From: Aestuariimicrobium soli
Lineage (GTDB): Bacteria > Actinomycetota > Actinomycetes > Propionibacteriales > Propionibacteriaceae
DNA length: 64,000 nt
NCBI RefSeq assembly: GCF_051192575.1
Contig: NZ_JBPJSQ010000006.1
Span: forward strand, 434,001-498,000
Reading direction: 5' to 3'
Under the pieces are notes generated by a model. It did not search any database. It saw only the letters and a list, made by a program, of their open reading frames with translations, and was not told where the DNA came from. The position numbers and the translations under genes are program-made. Positions 33,110-42,056 of the stretch are shown here, piece after piece (the first letter of the stretch is position 1; each line of letters starts with the position of its first letter).

Positions 33110-34312
33110 GTGAGCATTCATCTGCGCCGGATCACCCCCGACGAGCACCTCGCGTTCATCCGCGACGTCTCGCGCCCCGGGTCCGAGTTCCCGACCACGG
33201 TGAGCTTCCTCCAGACCCCCGCGTGGGCGAAGGTCAAGCCCGAATGGACCTCGGAGTCTCTGGGCTTCTTCGACGGCACCGCCCTGATCGGCGTCGGGCT
33301 GGTGCTCTACCGGGCGCTCCCCGGCGTGCACAAGGTCGGGCTGAAGAGCTCGCTGGCCTACCTGCCCGAGGGCCCCGTGCTCGACTGGACCCGCCCCGAC
33401 GTGCCCGAGCTGCTCGATGCCCTCGCCAAGCACGCCCGCAAGCAGGGTGCCTTCGGGCTGCGCATCGGCCCCACCCTGCCGCACCAGAGCTGGGGCCCCG
33501 ACACCATCAAGGCCGCCATCGCCGACGACGCCATCGTCCGACTGTCGCAGGCCACCCCCGATCACACCGATCACGCCGCCACGCGGCTGGCCAACCAGCT
33601 GCGATCGCTCGGCTGGCAGGCCCCCGCCGACGGTGAGGGGTTCGCGGCCGGGCAGCCGAAGTTCAACTTCCAGCTGCCGTTGACCGTCACCGACGAGGCC
33701 ACCGGCGAGACCCGCCAGAAGACGGCCGACGAGGTGCTCAAGGGCATGAACCAGCTCTGGCGCCGCAACATCAAGAAGGCCGACAAGTCCGGCGTCGAGG
33801 TCACCCGCGGCACCCGCGACGACCTGGCCGCCTTCCACGCCGTCTACCTCGAGACCGCCGAACGCGACCACTTCACCGGTCGTCCGTTGGCCTACTTCCA
33901 GACGATGTGGGACGCCCTGACCGCCGAGGACCCCGACCGCATGCGCCTCTACCTCGCCCACCACGAGGGCGATCTGGTGGCCGCGACCACCTGGGTGTCG
34001 GTCGGACGACACTGCTGGTACTCCTACGGGGCCTCGACGAACGCCAAGCGCGAGGTGCGCGGCTCGAACGCCATCCAGTGGCGCATGATCACCGACTCGC
34101 TCGAGGCCGGCGGCGAGGTCTACGACCTGCGCGGCATCACCGAGGGTGTGGGTGCGGACGACCCCGAGCTCGGCCTCATCCAGTTCAAGGTGGGCACCGG
34201 TGGGCAGGCCGTCAGCTACGTCGGAGAGTGGGACAAGCCGCTCATCTGGCCGCTGCACAAGGCCTTCACCGTCTACATGGAGCGCCGCGCCGGCCGGAAG
34301 GAGAGCGCATGA
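33110..34312 (+). CDS. FemX/FemAB-type peptidoglycan bridge aminoacyltransferase
   Basis: 400 aa. The two-GNAT fold of Fem ligases is visible, with SFLQTPAWAKVKPEW near the start, LWRRNIKKADKSGVEV in the middle and YSYGASTNAKREVRGSNAIQW and YDLRGITEG at the end. These cytoplasmic enzymes attach a glycine or other residue from tRNA to lipid II. In LL-diaminopimelate actinobacteria a single glycine bridge is usual. It is coupled to an alanine-racemase-like gene by ATGA overlap. Confidence 0.9.
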   Translation: MSIHLRRITPDEHLAFIRDVSRPGSEFPTTVSFLQTPAWAKVKPEWTSESLGFFDGTALIGVGLVLYRALPGVHKVGLKSSLAYLPEGPVLDWTRPDVPELLDALAKHARKQGAFGLRIGPTLPHQSWGPDTIKAAIADDAIVRLSQATPDHTDHAATRLANQLRSLGWQAPADGEGFAAGQPKFNFQLPLTVTDEATGETRQKTADEVLKGMNQLWRRNIKKADKSGVEVTRGTRDDLAAFHAVYLETAERDHFTGRPLAYFQTMWDALTAEDPDRMRLYLAHHEGDLVAATTWVSVGRHCWYSYGASTNAKREVRGSNAIQWRMITDSLEAGGEVYDLRGITEGVGADDPELGLIQFKVGTGGQAVSYVGEWDKPLIWPLHKAFTVYMERRAGRKESA

Positions 34313-35385
34313 GCCTCACCCTGCACCTCGACACCGCCGCCTGGCGCGCGCACCTGGCCGAGGTCGCGGTGTCGACTCCCGGGCTCGTGCCGGTGGCCAA
34401 GGGCAACGGGTACGGCTTCGGGGTCGCCAGACTCGCGGACGAGGCCACCCGGCTCGGCGCCAACACTCCGGCCCTCGACACCCTGGCGGTCGGCATCGCG
34501 GACGAGGTCGCCGGCGTGCGGCAGGGATGGAGCGGCAGCATCGTCGTCCTCACCCCCTGGTCGGCCCACGACCCGGTCGCCACCGCCCTGCTCGACGACC
34601 CCGGCGTGATCACCACCGTCGGCCGCCTCGACGACCTGCGCACGATCGTCCGCGAGCACCCCGGTGCGCGTCTGCTGGTCGAGGTGCGCACCCCCATGCA
34701 GCGGTTCGGACTGGAACCGGACGAACTCGCCCGCGCGGCCGATCTGCTGGGCGACGTCACCTTCGAAGGCTGGACGATCCACCTGCCGCTGGCCGGCGAT
34801 GCCCTGGCGATGGGCCGCGACCTGTCCCGCCGAGCCCTGGCCGCCGCGGAGGCCCCCGTGTGGCTCTCCCACCTCAGCGCCGCCGAGTACGACACCCTCA
34901 ACGGCGAACTCGGGGTCGAGACCCGGCTGCGGATGGGCACCAAGCTCTGGCTCGGCGCCCCGGCGACGCGCCGGGTCACGGCCCGGGTGCTCGACCTGCA
35001 CCCGGTCAGCGCCGGTGAGAAGATCGGCTACTGGCAGCACCGCGCCCTCGCCGACGGCTGGGTGGTGGTGGTCTCGGGCGGCACGGCCAACGGGGTCGCC
35101 ATGACGGCGCCGTCGGCCGGTTCGAGCCTGCGCCAGCGGGCCCAGTCGCTCGTGCTGGGCGGGATCGATGCCACCGGACGAGCCCTGTCCCCCTATTCCA
35201 TCGGCGGGCGCAAGCGCTTCTTCGTCGAGCCGCCGCACATGCAGTCGTCCCTGATCTTCCTGCCGGGTGCCGGCGCCGTGGCCATCGGCGACGAGGTGCC
35301 CGTCGAGGTGCGCCTGACCACGGCGGTGGTCGACCGCGTCATCGACTCGTCCGACGATTCCCCCAACCACGAGGAGACCCTGTGA
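34309..35385 (+). CDS. Alanine-racemase-like PLP protein
   Basis: 358 aa. The N-terminal barrel has VPVAKGNGYGFG, equivalent to the PLP-lysine motif of Alr. The C-terminal domain is divergent: the GYADG segment that carries the second catalytic Tyr in true racemases appears as VVVVSGGTANGV, and MQSSLIFLP replaces the usual CMDQ region. It may therefore bind PLP without racemising alanine, or act on another substrate. Coupled on both sides by 4-nt overlaps to femX and a GT4 gene. Confidence 0.75.
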   Translation: MSLTLHLDTAAWRAHLAEVAVSTPGLVPVAKGNGYGFGVARLADEATRLGANTPALDTLAVGIADEVAGVRQGWSGSIVVLTPWSAHDPVATALLDDPGVITTVGRLDDLRTIVREHPGARLLVEVRTPMQRFGLEPDELARAADLLGDVTFEGWTIHLPLAGDALAMGRDLSRRALAAAEAPVWLSHLSAAEYDTLNGELGVETRLRMGTKLWLGAPATRRVTARVLDLHPVSAGEKIGYWQHRALADGWVVVVSGGTANGVAMTAPSAGSSLRQRAQSLVLGGIDATGRALSPYSIGGRKRFFVEPPHMQSSLIFLPGAGAVAIGDEVPVEVRLTTAVVDRVIDSSDDSPNHEETL

Positions 35386-36569
35386 CCGACGATTCCCAGC
35401 GCTCGGTGCTGGTGGTCAACCAGTACGCGTTCCCCCGCGAGTACGGCGGCATCACCCGCAACTTCGACATGTTCACCCGGCTCAAGAAGTGGGCGCCGGC
35501 GATCGTCGCCACCAGCCGTCACCACCTCACCGGTGAGACCATGACGGCCGTCGACGACCGGTTCACGCTGCTGCCGGTGCCCGCCTACTCCGGCAACGGT
35601 TCGGCGCGGCTGATCGGGTGGGGCGTGTTCGCCGCCGAGGCCTTCGCCGTCGGCCTAGCCAAGCGTCCGAAGCTGGTGTTCGGGTCATCCCCGCAGCTGT
35701 TGGCCGCCGTCTCGGCCGGACTGGTGTCGTGGCTCTCGCGGGTGCCGTTCGTGCTTGAGGTGCGCGACCTGTGGCCGGAATCCCTGGTGGCCGGTGGCGC
35801 GCTGGAGCGGGGGTCGTCCGTGCACAAGATTCTCGTGGAGGTCGAGCGGCGGTTGTACCAGCACGCCGACCAGATCGTGGTGGTCACCAAGGGTTGGGAG
35901 GACCACTTCGCGGCGCTCGGCATCGACGTCGACAAGGTGAACGTCATCTCCAACGGTGCCGACCTGGCCGAGTTCGAGGTGCCGGAATCGAAGGATCAAC
36001 TGCGGGCTGAGTACGGCTTCGAGCGGTTCACCTGCATCTTCTCGGGCTCACACTCCCCCTATGTCGGCCTCGACCTGATCGTGGACGCAGCCGAGCGGTT
36101 GCCCGACGTCGACTTCGTGCTGATCGGCTCCGGTTCGGGCAAGCAGCCGACCATCGACGAGGTGACCGCCAAGGGGCTCACCAACGTGCGCTTCCTCGAC
36201 CAGATGCCGAAGGACCAGCTGGTGCGGGTGCTCAAGGCCGGCGACGTCGGTCTGCACACCGTCAGCCCCCAATCGGTGTTCGACAAGGGCATGAGCCCCA
36301 ACAAGCTGTTCGACTACATGGCCGCCGGGCTGACGGTGGTCTCGAATGCGCGGGTGCCGTTGCGCGATGTCATCTCGGACGACGAGGTGGGTGCCGTGGT
36401 CGAGCCGACCGAGTTGGTGGCGGGCATCACCCGGGTGCGCGACGCCGACGAGGCCACCCACCGTCGTTGGCGCGACCGCGCTCGTGACCTGATGGTGGAG
36501 CGGTTCAGCCTGCAGGCGGCGGCGGACAAGCTCGAGGTCGTGCTCGACAAGGCCTTCGCCCGGCACTGA
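35382..36569 (+). CDS. Glycosyltransferase, GT4 family (WbuB-like)
   Basis: 395 aa, GT-B fold. The N-terminal domain has QYAFPREYGGITRN and VLEVRDLWPESLVAGG; the C-terminal domain has FSGSHSPYVGLDLIVDAA and NKLFDYMAAGLTVV. It likely transfers a sugar to a lipid-linked surface glycan. The GTG start overlaps the previous stop (GTGA), which places it in the peptidoglycan-bridge operon, although its homologues usually lie in polysaccharide clusters. Confidence 0.9.
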   Translation: MTDDSQRSVLVVNQYAFPREYGGITRNFDMFTRLKKWAPAIVATSRHHLTGETMTAVDDRFTLLPVPAYSGNGSARLIGWGVFAAEAFAVGLAKRPKLVFGSSPQLLAAVSAGLVSWLSRVPFVLEVRDLWPESLVAGGALERGSSVHKILVEVERRLYQHADQIVVVTKGWEDHFAALGIDVDKVNVISNGADLAEFEVPESKDQLRAEYGFERFTCIFSGSHSPYVGLDLIVDAAERLPDVDFVLIGSGSGKQPTIDEVTAKGLTNVRFLDQMPKDQLVRVLKAGDVGLHTVSPQSVFDKGMSPNKLFDYMAAGLTVVSNARVPLRDVISDDEVGAVVEPTELVAGITRVRDADEATHRRWRDRARDLMVERFSLQAAADKLEVVLDKAFARH

Positions 36570-36677
36570 GTGCTGCGGGCCGCAGGGTCTGGTCAGATCG
36601 AGCGGGGGGGTACAGTCGCCACATCTGGCCATGGGCGCCTGACAAGCCATGACTGCCTGACAAGGGGGGTGTGCCCG

Positions 36678-37169
36678 ATGGGACGAGGCCTGAGCTGGCG
36701 GCGGGCGGTGGTCGGCGTGCTCGCGGGCGCGGTGACGGCGTGCGTGTTGGCGGGATGCGGTGGCCCGGCCGAACCGATGCCGCTGCCGGACTCCCCCTCG
36801 TCCGGAACTGCCTCGTCCAGCACTGCCCCCTCGTCCAGCACTGCGCCCACCACCCTGGACGCCGCCTCGGTTCGCGCCATCTGCGCCGACAGCGCGGCGA
36901 TCACCTCCGCGTCGCCGGTCACCGCCGAGAAGATCGGGCAGTGGACGGGCACCCGCGTCTGGGCGTGCGTGATCGGCACCGACGGCGCCGTGCAGGAGGT
37001 CTCGGACGAGTTCATGCTCGCCGATGCCCCCGTGGCCACCCCCTTCCTCATCCCGGACGCGCCGCTCCCGTCGGGATGTTCCGAGAAGGACGACCAGCGC
37101 ATGGTCGTCGTCGAGGCGCCCGCCGTGCTCTGGCGGGTGCGGATCGCCGGTTGCGGCGCCGTGGCCTGA
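36678..37169 (+). CDS. Small lipoprotein of unknown function
   Basis: 163 aa. Signal peptide with lipobox VLAGC (Cys near residue 29), a Ser/Thr/Pro-rich linker of about 35 residues and a small C-terminal domain holding four Cys. I do not recognise the domain. AAGGGGGG precedes the ATG; an in-frame GTG lies three codons upstream. Confidence 0.7.
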   Translation: MGRGLSWRRAVVGVLAGAVTACVLAGCGGPAEPMPLPDSPSSGTASSSTAPSSSTAPTTLDAASVRAICADSAAITSASPVTAEKIGQWTGTRVWACVIGTDGAVQEVSDEFMLADAPVATPFLIPDAPLPSGCSEKDDQRMVVVEAPAVLWRVRIAGCGAVA

Positions 37170-37353
37170 ACACCTGCCTGGCCCGAACACCTCCCTGGCC
37201 CGAACACCTCTGGGGCCCACAGACCAGCACCAAACACTTCGACCCGCAGGAAGATTCCTACGGGTCGCACTCTTTGGTGAGAGTTTGCGCATGACCGGGG
37301 CGCGGGGGCGCATGACCGCGGGCGCGGGCGCGGGGGCGCATGACCGCGGGCGC
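37164..37353. repeat. Two short direct-repeat groups downstream of the lipoprotein gene
   Basis: CCTGGCCCGAACACCTC-type units occur three times from 37164 to 37212; GCGCATGACCG(C)GGG units occur three times from 37287 to 37353. A hairpin with one mismatch (GACCCGCAGGA / TCCTACGGGTC) lies between them at 37238-37268. The gap 37170-37462 contains no gene. Confidence 0.7.
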
Positions 37354-37462
37354 AAGGGCAGGGTGGCCGACGAGAGCGCCCCTCGGGGAGTCTCACCGCG
37401 AGCAGGTTCCCCGACTGAGTAGAATCGGCCGACGACACTGACCACCGACCGCGGAGGACCCC

Positions 37463-38854
37463 TTGACGCGCGAGGACAACTTCGCCAAGGCGCAGAAGCT
37501 CGTGATGGTGCTCGCGGAGGCGGCCATCTTCACCGCCGTGCTGTTCTTCTCGGCCGTGCTGCGCTTCGGCCTGCGCAACCCCGTGCCCGCCCGCAACCTC
37601 GACGCCATCACCTCGACGTTCAGCTTCGCGCTGGTGGCCTTCGTAGTGGTGAGCGCGTTCTCGGGCATCTACGTCTACTACAACAAGACCCCGCTCGACG
37701 TGGTCATCATCACCCTGATCAACCAGATCATCGTGTCGGGGTTGATCGGTGTCACCACCTTCTTCGGCAACTTCTTCGCCTTCCCCCGCGGTGTCATCGT
37801 CATCAACCTGGTGCTCGGGTTCGTGGTGCTCTCGATCTGGCGCGCCCTGGTCTATGCCATCTACCGGCGGGTGCGCGGCAACAAGCGGGTGATGGTGCTC
37901 ACCATTCCCGACCACGAGTCCCGGGCCGTCCGCAACCTGACCTCGAACCGGGCCAGCCGCCACCGCCTCACCCACGTGGTCGACGGCAACTACCTCGCGA
38001 ACCTGACCAACCACGTGGACGAGTACGACTCGGTGCACGTCTCCGACCTCATCGACGGCAGCACCCGCGCCGCCATCGTCGACCACCTGCTGGGTCAGCA
38101 GAAGGAGGTCTTCTTCACCGCGGACTTCAACCGACTGCTGATGATCAACCCGAACATCATGTCGATCGAGGACGAGAGCATCGTGCTGGTGACGCCGTTC
38201 AAGATCCCCGGCGAGTACGAGTTGCTCAAGCGCGGCGGCGACTTCCTGGTCGCGCTGGTGGGGGTGGTCGTGCTCTCACCGGTGCTGCTGATCACCGCCC
38301 TGCTCGTGAAGGCCACCTCACCCGGGCCGGTCTTCTACCGCCAGGTGCGGGTGACCAAGGGCAATCGCGAGTTCGACATCCTCAAGTTCCGTTCCATGAC
38401 GCAGGACGCCGAGAAGAAGTCCGGCCCCGTGCTCGCGACCGGCAATGACGCGCGCGTCACCGGCATCGGCAAGTACCTGCGCTCGATGCGCATCGACGAA
38501 CTGCCGCAGCTGATCAACGTGCTCAAGGGCGACATGTCGCTGGTGGGCCCGCGGCCGGAGCGCCCGTTCTTCGTCGAGCAGTTCACCGAACTCAACCGGC
38601 ACTACCCCCTGCGCCACAATGTGCGCGCCGGCGTGACCGGCTACGCGCAGGTGTACGGCAAGTACGCCAGCGACTTCGAGTCGAAGCTGAACTTCGACCT
38701 GCTCTACATCAAGCGCTACTCACCGGTGCTCGACCTGAAGATCATGCTGCAGACCGTGAAGATCCTGTTCGACAAGGTGTCGTCGGCCGGGGCCGACGAG
38801 GAACAGGGCGAGGGCGCGCTGGTGCTGCCCGACGACATCGTGGTGCTGCACTGA
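37463..38854 (+). CDS. Polyprenyl-phosphate sugar-1-phosphate transferase (initiating transferase)
   Basis: 463 aa. Four N-terminal membrane helices, a cytosolic region, then the C-terminal transferase domain: a re-entrant helix, SPGPVFYRQVRVTKGNREF, ILKFRSM, DELPQLINVLKGDMSLVGPRPE and GVTGYAQVYGKY. It starts glycan synthesis by placing a sugar-phosphate on undecaprenyl phosphate. The start is TTG with GCGGAGG ahead, the best ribosome site in the region. Confidence 0.93.
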   Translation: MTREDNFAKAQKLVMVLAEAAIFTAVLFFSAVLRFGLRNPVPARNLDAITSTFSFALVAFVVVSAFSGIYVYYNKTPLDVVIITLINQIIVSGLIGVTTFFGNFFAFPRGVIVINLVLGFVVLSIWRALVYAIYRRVRGNKRVMVLTIPDHESRAVRNLTSNRASRHRLTHVVDGNYLANLTNHVDEYDSVHVSDLIDGSTRAAIVDHLLGQQKEVFFTADFNRLLMINPNIMSIEDESIVLVTPFKIPGEYELLKRGGDFLVALVGVVVLSPVLLITALLVKATSPGPVFYRQVRVTKGNREFDILKFRSMTQDAEKKSGPVLATGNDARVTGIGKYLRSMRIDELPQLINVLKGDMSLVGPRPERPFFVEQFTELNRHYPLRHNVRAGVTGYAQVYGKYASDFESKLNFDLLYIKRYSPVLDLKIMLQTVKILFDKVSSAGADEEQGEGALVLPDDIVVLH

Positions 38855-38905
38855 CCCTGCCGCCCCGTTGACCAGGACCGCCGCGCTGAAGGGCCGGGCC
38901 GACTC

Positions 38906-40006
38906 TCAGTCGGCCGCTGCCGCCAGCAGTGAGCGCACCAGCTCCACCAACTTCGGCGCCTCGGCCTCGAAGCTGAACTCCCGCTCCACCGCCTCGCGCC
39001 CCTTGCGACCCAGGGCGGCGCACCGCTCGGGGTCGTCCAGCAGCGCGGTCAGGGCCTGCACGACGGCCTCGGGGTCGTCCGTGTCGACGAACACGCCACC
39101 CTCGCAGCCGCCGAACAAGCGCTTCCACGCGGGGAAGTCGGTGGCGAGGAAGGGCACGCCCGAGGCCATGTACTCGAACACCTTGGTGGGAATCGAGTTC
39201 TCGTAGTTCGGCAGCCGCTTCAGGAAGATCAACCCGACCCGGGCCGAGGCGATGATGCCGGGCAGGTCGGACGGCGGCACCAGCCCGCGGTAGTCGACCA
39301 CGTCATTCTCGAGGTCGGCCGCCGGCACGAGCCGTCGTCCGGCCAGCAGCAACCGCGCCTCGGGCACGGCGGCGACCGAATCGACCATCAGCGAGAGGCC
39401 GCGCTCCTCGGTGAGGTCGCCGGTGTAGACCGCCACCCGCGGGTTGGCGGCCACGTCGGCGACGGTGAAGTCGCGCCGCCACGGCAGGTTGCGCACCGTC
39501 ACCACCGGACGAGCCCGGCCCCCGCGCCGGGTCGAGAAGTTCGCGGCGATGTCATCGGTGGCGGTCACCACGGCGGCGCACGACCGGTCGGCCAGCCCCA
39601 GCAGGGTGCGGGCCAGCGGGTTCACCACCCGCTCGGTGTGGCGATTCAGCCAGGGCTTGGTGCCCAACTGCTTGACCAGATCTTCGTGCGCGTCGTAGAT
39701 CACCGGAACGCGGCGCCTGCGCCCGTACGCCACCGCCAGGGGCAGCAGTTCGGGGTCATGGATGTGCAGCAGGTCGGGCTTCAGCTCGACGAGTTTGCGC
39801 CAGCCCTCCCACTGCGACCCGACCAGTCGCCGCGCCCGGGAGCGCCGCTTGATGGCATGCACCGTGACCCCGTGGGTGACCCGGTCCTCGTCCGCCGAAA
39901 TGACCAGGTGCACGTCGAAGCCGGCCTCGACCAGCGCCCTGCACTCCTTGTTGACGATCCGGTTGTCCCAGTCGTGGTGAACGGTGGAGAGGTGGACGAT
40001 GCGCAC
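38906..40006 (-). CDS. Glycosyltransferase, GT4 family
   Basis: 366 aa, GT-B fold. VRIVHLSTVHHDWDNRIVNKE at the start, DLLHIHDPELLPLA, PVIYDAHED, VAVYTGDLTEERG and SIPTKVFEYMASGVPFLATD follow. The GTG at 40006 (22 nt after the epimerase gene) is preferred to an upstream ATG that would overlap it. It probably acts in surface polysaccharide assembly. Confidence 0.9.
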   Translation of the reverse strand: MRIVHLSTVHHDWDNRIVNKECRALVEAGFDVHLVISADEDRVTHGVTVHAIKRRSRARRLVGSQWEGWRKLVELKPDLLHIHDPELLPLAVAYGRRRRVPVIYDAHEDLVKQLGTKPWLNRHTERVVNPLARTLLGLADRSCAAVVTATDDIAANFSTRRGGRARPVVTVRNLPWRRDFTVADVAANPRVAVYTGDLTEERGLSLMVDSVAAVPEARLLLAGRRLVPAADLENDVVDYRGLVPPSDLPGIIASARVGLIFLKRLPNYENSIPTKVFEYMASGVPFLATDFPAWKRLFGGCEGGVFVDTDDPEAVVQALTALLDDPERCAALGRKGREAVEREFSFEAEAPKLVELVRSLLAAAAD

Positions 40007-40028
40007 GGTGCGTCCCCGGAGCCGGCGA

Positions 40029-41087
40029 TCAGCTCTGCGCCAGCAGCACGCGGGCGACCTCGACGGCGGCCCGACCATCGCCATAGGGCTGCGAGGGATC
40101 GTCGGCGGGTTGGGGGCGGGCGGCGCTCTCGGCGAGATTCACCAGGTCGGGGTCGAGCACGTTCCACCCGTTGTCGACGGTCTCGCTCCACTCGGTCTCG
40201 GTGCGCACGGTGGTGCAGACGGTGCCGAGCAGGAAGGCCTCCTTCTGCAGGCCGCCCGAATCGGTGACGACGCCGTCGGCGTGCACGACGGCATTGACCA
40301 TGTCGGGGTAGGCCAGCGGCTCGATCACGTGCAGATTGCCGCGCTCGAGGCTGATGCCCTGCGACTCGGCCCGGGCCTTCACGCGGGGGTGCACGGGCAG
40401 ATAGACGTCGCGGTCGAGCTCGCTCAGGGCGCTGATCACGGCATTGAGTCGCTCGGGGTCATCGGTGTTGTCGGCGCGGTGAATAGTGGCCAGGATGAAC
40501 GGACGATCCCCGGCGATGCCCGGGATCGGGCGCGGGTTGGCGAGCACGTTGTCACGCACCTGCAGGCAGACGTCGGTCATCACGTCACCCACCAGCACGG
40601 CGCGCTTCTCGAGGCCCTCGTCGGCCAGGTGACGCATCGCGAGCTTGGTCGGCGCCAGGCAGAGGTCGGCCGCATGGTCGGTCATCACCCGGTTGTGCTC
40701 CTCGGGCATGCGCCGGTTGAACGACCGCAGCCCGGCCTCGAGGTGTGCCACCTTGAGGTGCATCTTCACCGCCGACAGGGTGCCGGCGATCGTGGAGTTG
40801 GTGTCGCCGTAGACCAGCACCCAGTCGGGGGCCAGGTCGGTGAGAATCGGGTCGAGCCCCTCGAGCATGCGCCCGGTCATGGCCCCGTGGGTGCCGCCGC
40901 CCACCCCGAGGTGCACGTCGGGATCGGGAATGCCCAGCTCGACGAAGAACGAGTCAGACATGTTCACGTCGTAGTGCTGACCGGTGTGCACGATCTTGTG
41001 ATCGATCCCCGCCTCGGTGAACGCCTTGGCGATCGGGGCGAGCTTCACGAACTGGGGGCGGGCTCCGACGATGCTGACGACGCGCAT
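40029..41087 (-). CDS. UDP-N-acetylglucosamine 2-epimerase family (WecB/WbpI-like)
   Basis: 352 aa. Motifs: GARPQFVKLAPIAKAF, HTGQHYD, VYGDTNSTIAGTLSA, HLEAGLRSFNRRMPEE and VTDSGGLQKEA. The family inverts C2 of UDP-GlcNAc (WecB) or of UDP-GlcNAc3NAcA (WbpI). As the window also encodes WbpA-, WbpB-, WbpE- and WbpD-like proteins, WbpI activity is plausible. GAGGAGA precedes the ATG. The GT4 gene follows. Confidence 0.92.
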   Translation of the reverse strand: MRVVSIVGARPQFVKLAPIAKAFTEAGIDHKIVHTGQHYDVNMSDSFFVELGIPDPDVHLGVGGGTHGAMTGRMLEGLDPILTDLAPDWVLVYGDTNSTIAGTLSAVKMHLKVAHLEAGLRSFNRRMPEEHNRVMTDHAADLCLAPTKLAMRHLADEGLEKRAVLVGDVMTDVCLQVRDNVLANPRPIPGIAGDRPFILATIHRADNTDDPERLNAVISALSELDRDVYLPVHPRVKARAESQGISLERGNLHVIEPLAYPDMVNAVVHADGVVTDSGGLQKEAFLLGTVCTTVRTETEWSETVDNGWNVLDPDLVNLAESAARPQPADDPSQPYGDGRAAVEVARVLLAQS

Positions 41088-41130
41088 CAGGTCTCCTCTC
41101 GCGGCCGGCCGGTCGCCGACGGACGAGGCC

Positions 41131-41136
41131 ACTCTA
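41131..41136 (-). promoter_or_regulatory. Possible -10 (TAGAGT) for the epimerase operon
   Basis: TAGAGT on the minus strand, 44 nt upstream of ATG 41087, giving a short leader that contains the ribosome site. Confidence 0.4.
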
Positions 41137-41150
41137 GCGATCGCGGTGCC

Positions 41151-41996
41151 TCAGGCGTCGGCCCCACGAAGGGCGTCGCGCATCAGTCGTGCCCAGCCGC
41201 CGATGTCGCGTCGTCCGTCGACGATCGGGAACTCCCAGATGTCGACCCCGCCGAAGTCGGGGAACTCGGTCACCAACCGGCGCACCGTCTCGGCGACGGG
41301 TTCCAGCGGAATGAAGGAGGCATCGGCGGGCTCGCCGATCTGGCCGAGCAGCACCCGGTCGGGGGTGAACGCCCCGGCCCCGGTGGCGGCCCGTTCGATG
41401 ATCGCCCGGTAGGCATTGGCATCGTCCGCGCTGGCGAACCCCGAATAGAACTGCACGAGGTGGAAGTCGATGACGGCGCCGCGGCGGCGCTCGAGTTCGT
41501 CGTAGTCGAAGCCCGACAGGTTCTTGCCGCCGACCAGCGCGGTCTGCACCGGCGCCAGGGCAATGATGAAGTCGGGCCCGAAGTCGGCGCGCAGGGCGTC
41601 GATGATGCGGATGACGTCGTCGAGGGCCATGTCTTGTTCCACGTCGACGTCGACCCCGTCGAGGCGGTGGGCGCGCAGGGCGTCTCGCAGCAGCGGGTAG
41701 AACCGGTCGAACTGCTCGCCCGTGAGCTTCTCGGTGGTGCCCGGCGCCCAGCCGCCCACCATCGCCATCACGGGCACCCCGCGCGATTGCACCCCCGCGA
41801 CGGCCCGCCACAGCTGGTCGTGGTGCGGATCGTCGTGGGGGTGGTCGTTGAGCGTGACCAGGCCGTCGTCGGTCAGGTGCACGGCGGCGATGATCAGGTG
41901 GGTGAGCGGAGCCTCGGGGGTGCCGATGGTCTCGAGCGGAACGAAGGTCTCGCCGTGGCCGTGGGACTGGTGGTAGGCGATGATGCGGGGGGTCAT
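41151..41996 (-). CDS. GH18-like glycosidase domain protein
   Basis: 281 aa. The GH18 catalytic signature DGxDxDxE is present as LDGVDVDVEQD (about residues 117-127). The barrel also has IIAYHQ, VMAMVGGWAPG and IDFHLVQFYSGF. There is no signal peptide, which is unusual for chitinases and endo-N-acetylglucosaminidases and suggests an intracellular or non-catalytic role. The possible start signal is TTGAGT 7 nt before ATG. Confidence 0.8.
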   Translation of the reverse strand: MTPRIIAYHQSHGHGETFVPLETIGTPEAPLTHLIIAAVHLTDDGLVTLNDHPHDDPHHDQLWRAVAGVQSRGVPVMAMVGGWAPGTTEKLTGEQFDRFYPLLRDALRAHRLDGVDVDVEQDMALDDVIRIIDALRADFGPDFIIALAPVQTALVGGKNLSGFDYDELERRRGAVIDFHLVQFYSGFASADDANAYRAIIERAATGAGAFTPDRVLLGQIGEPADASFIPLEPVAETVRRLVTEFPDFGGVDIWEFPIVDGRRDIGGWARLMRDALRGADA

Positions 41997-42056
41997 GCGA
42001 CCCACTCAACCAGTTGTCGCGGCCACCGCTCACGCCGGCTGCACGGGCCGGGGCAC

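Noticed and set aside
37170..37462. tRNA or small ORF in the gap before the sugar transferase
   Set aside because: No cloverleaf, CCA end or T-loop signature; the frames there are repeat-derived.
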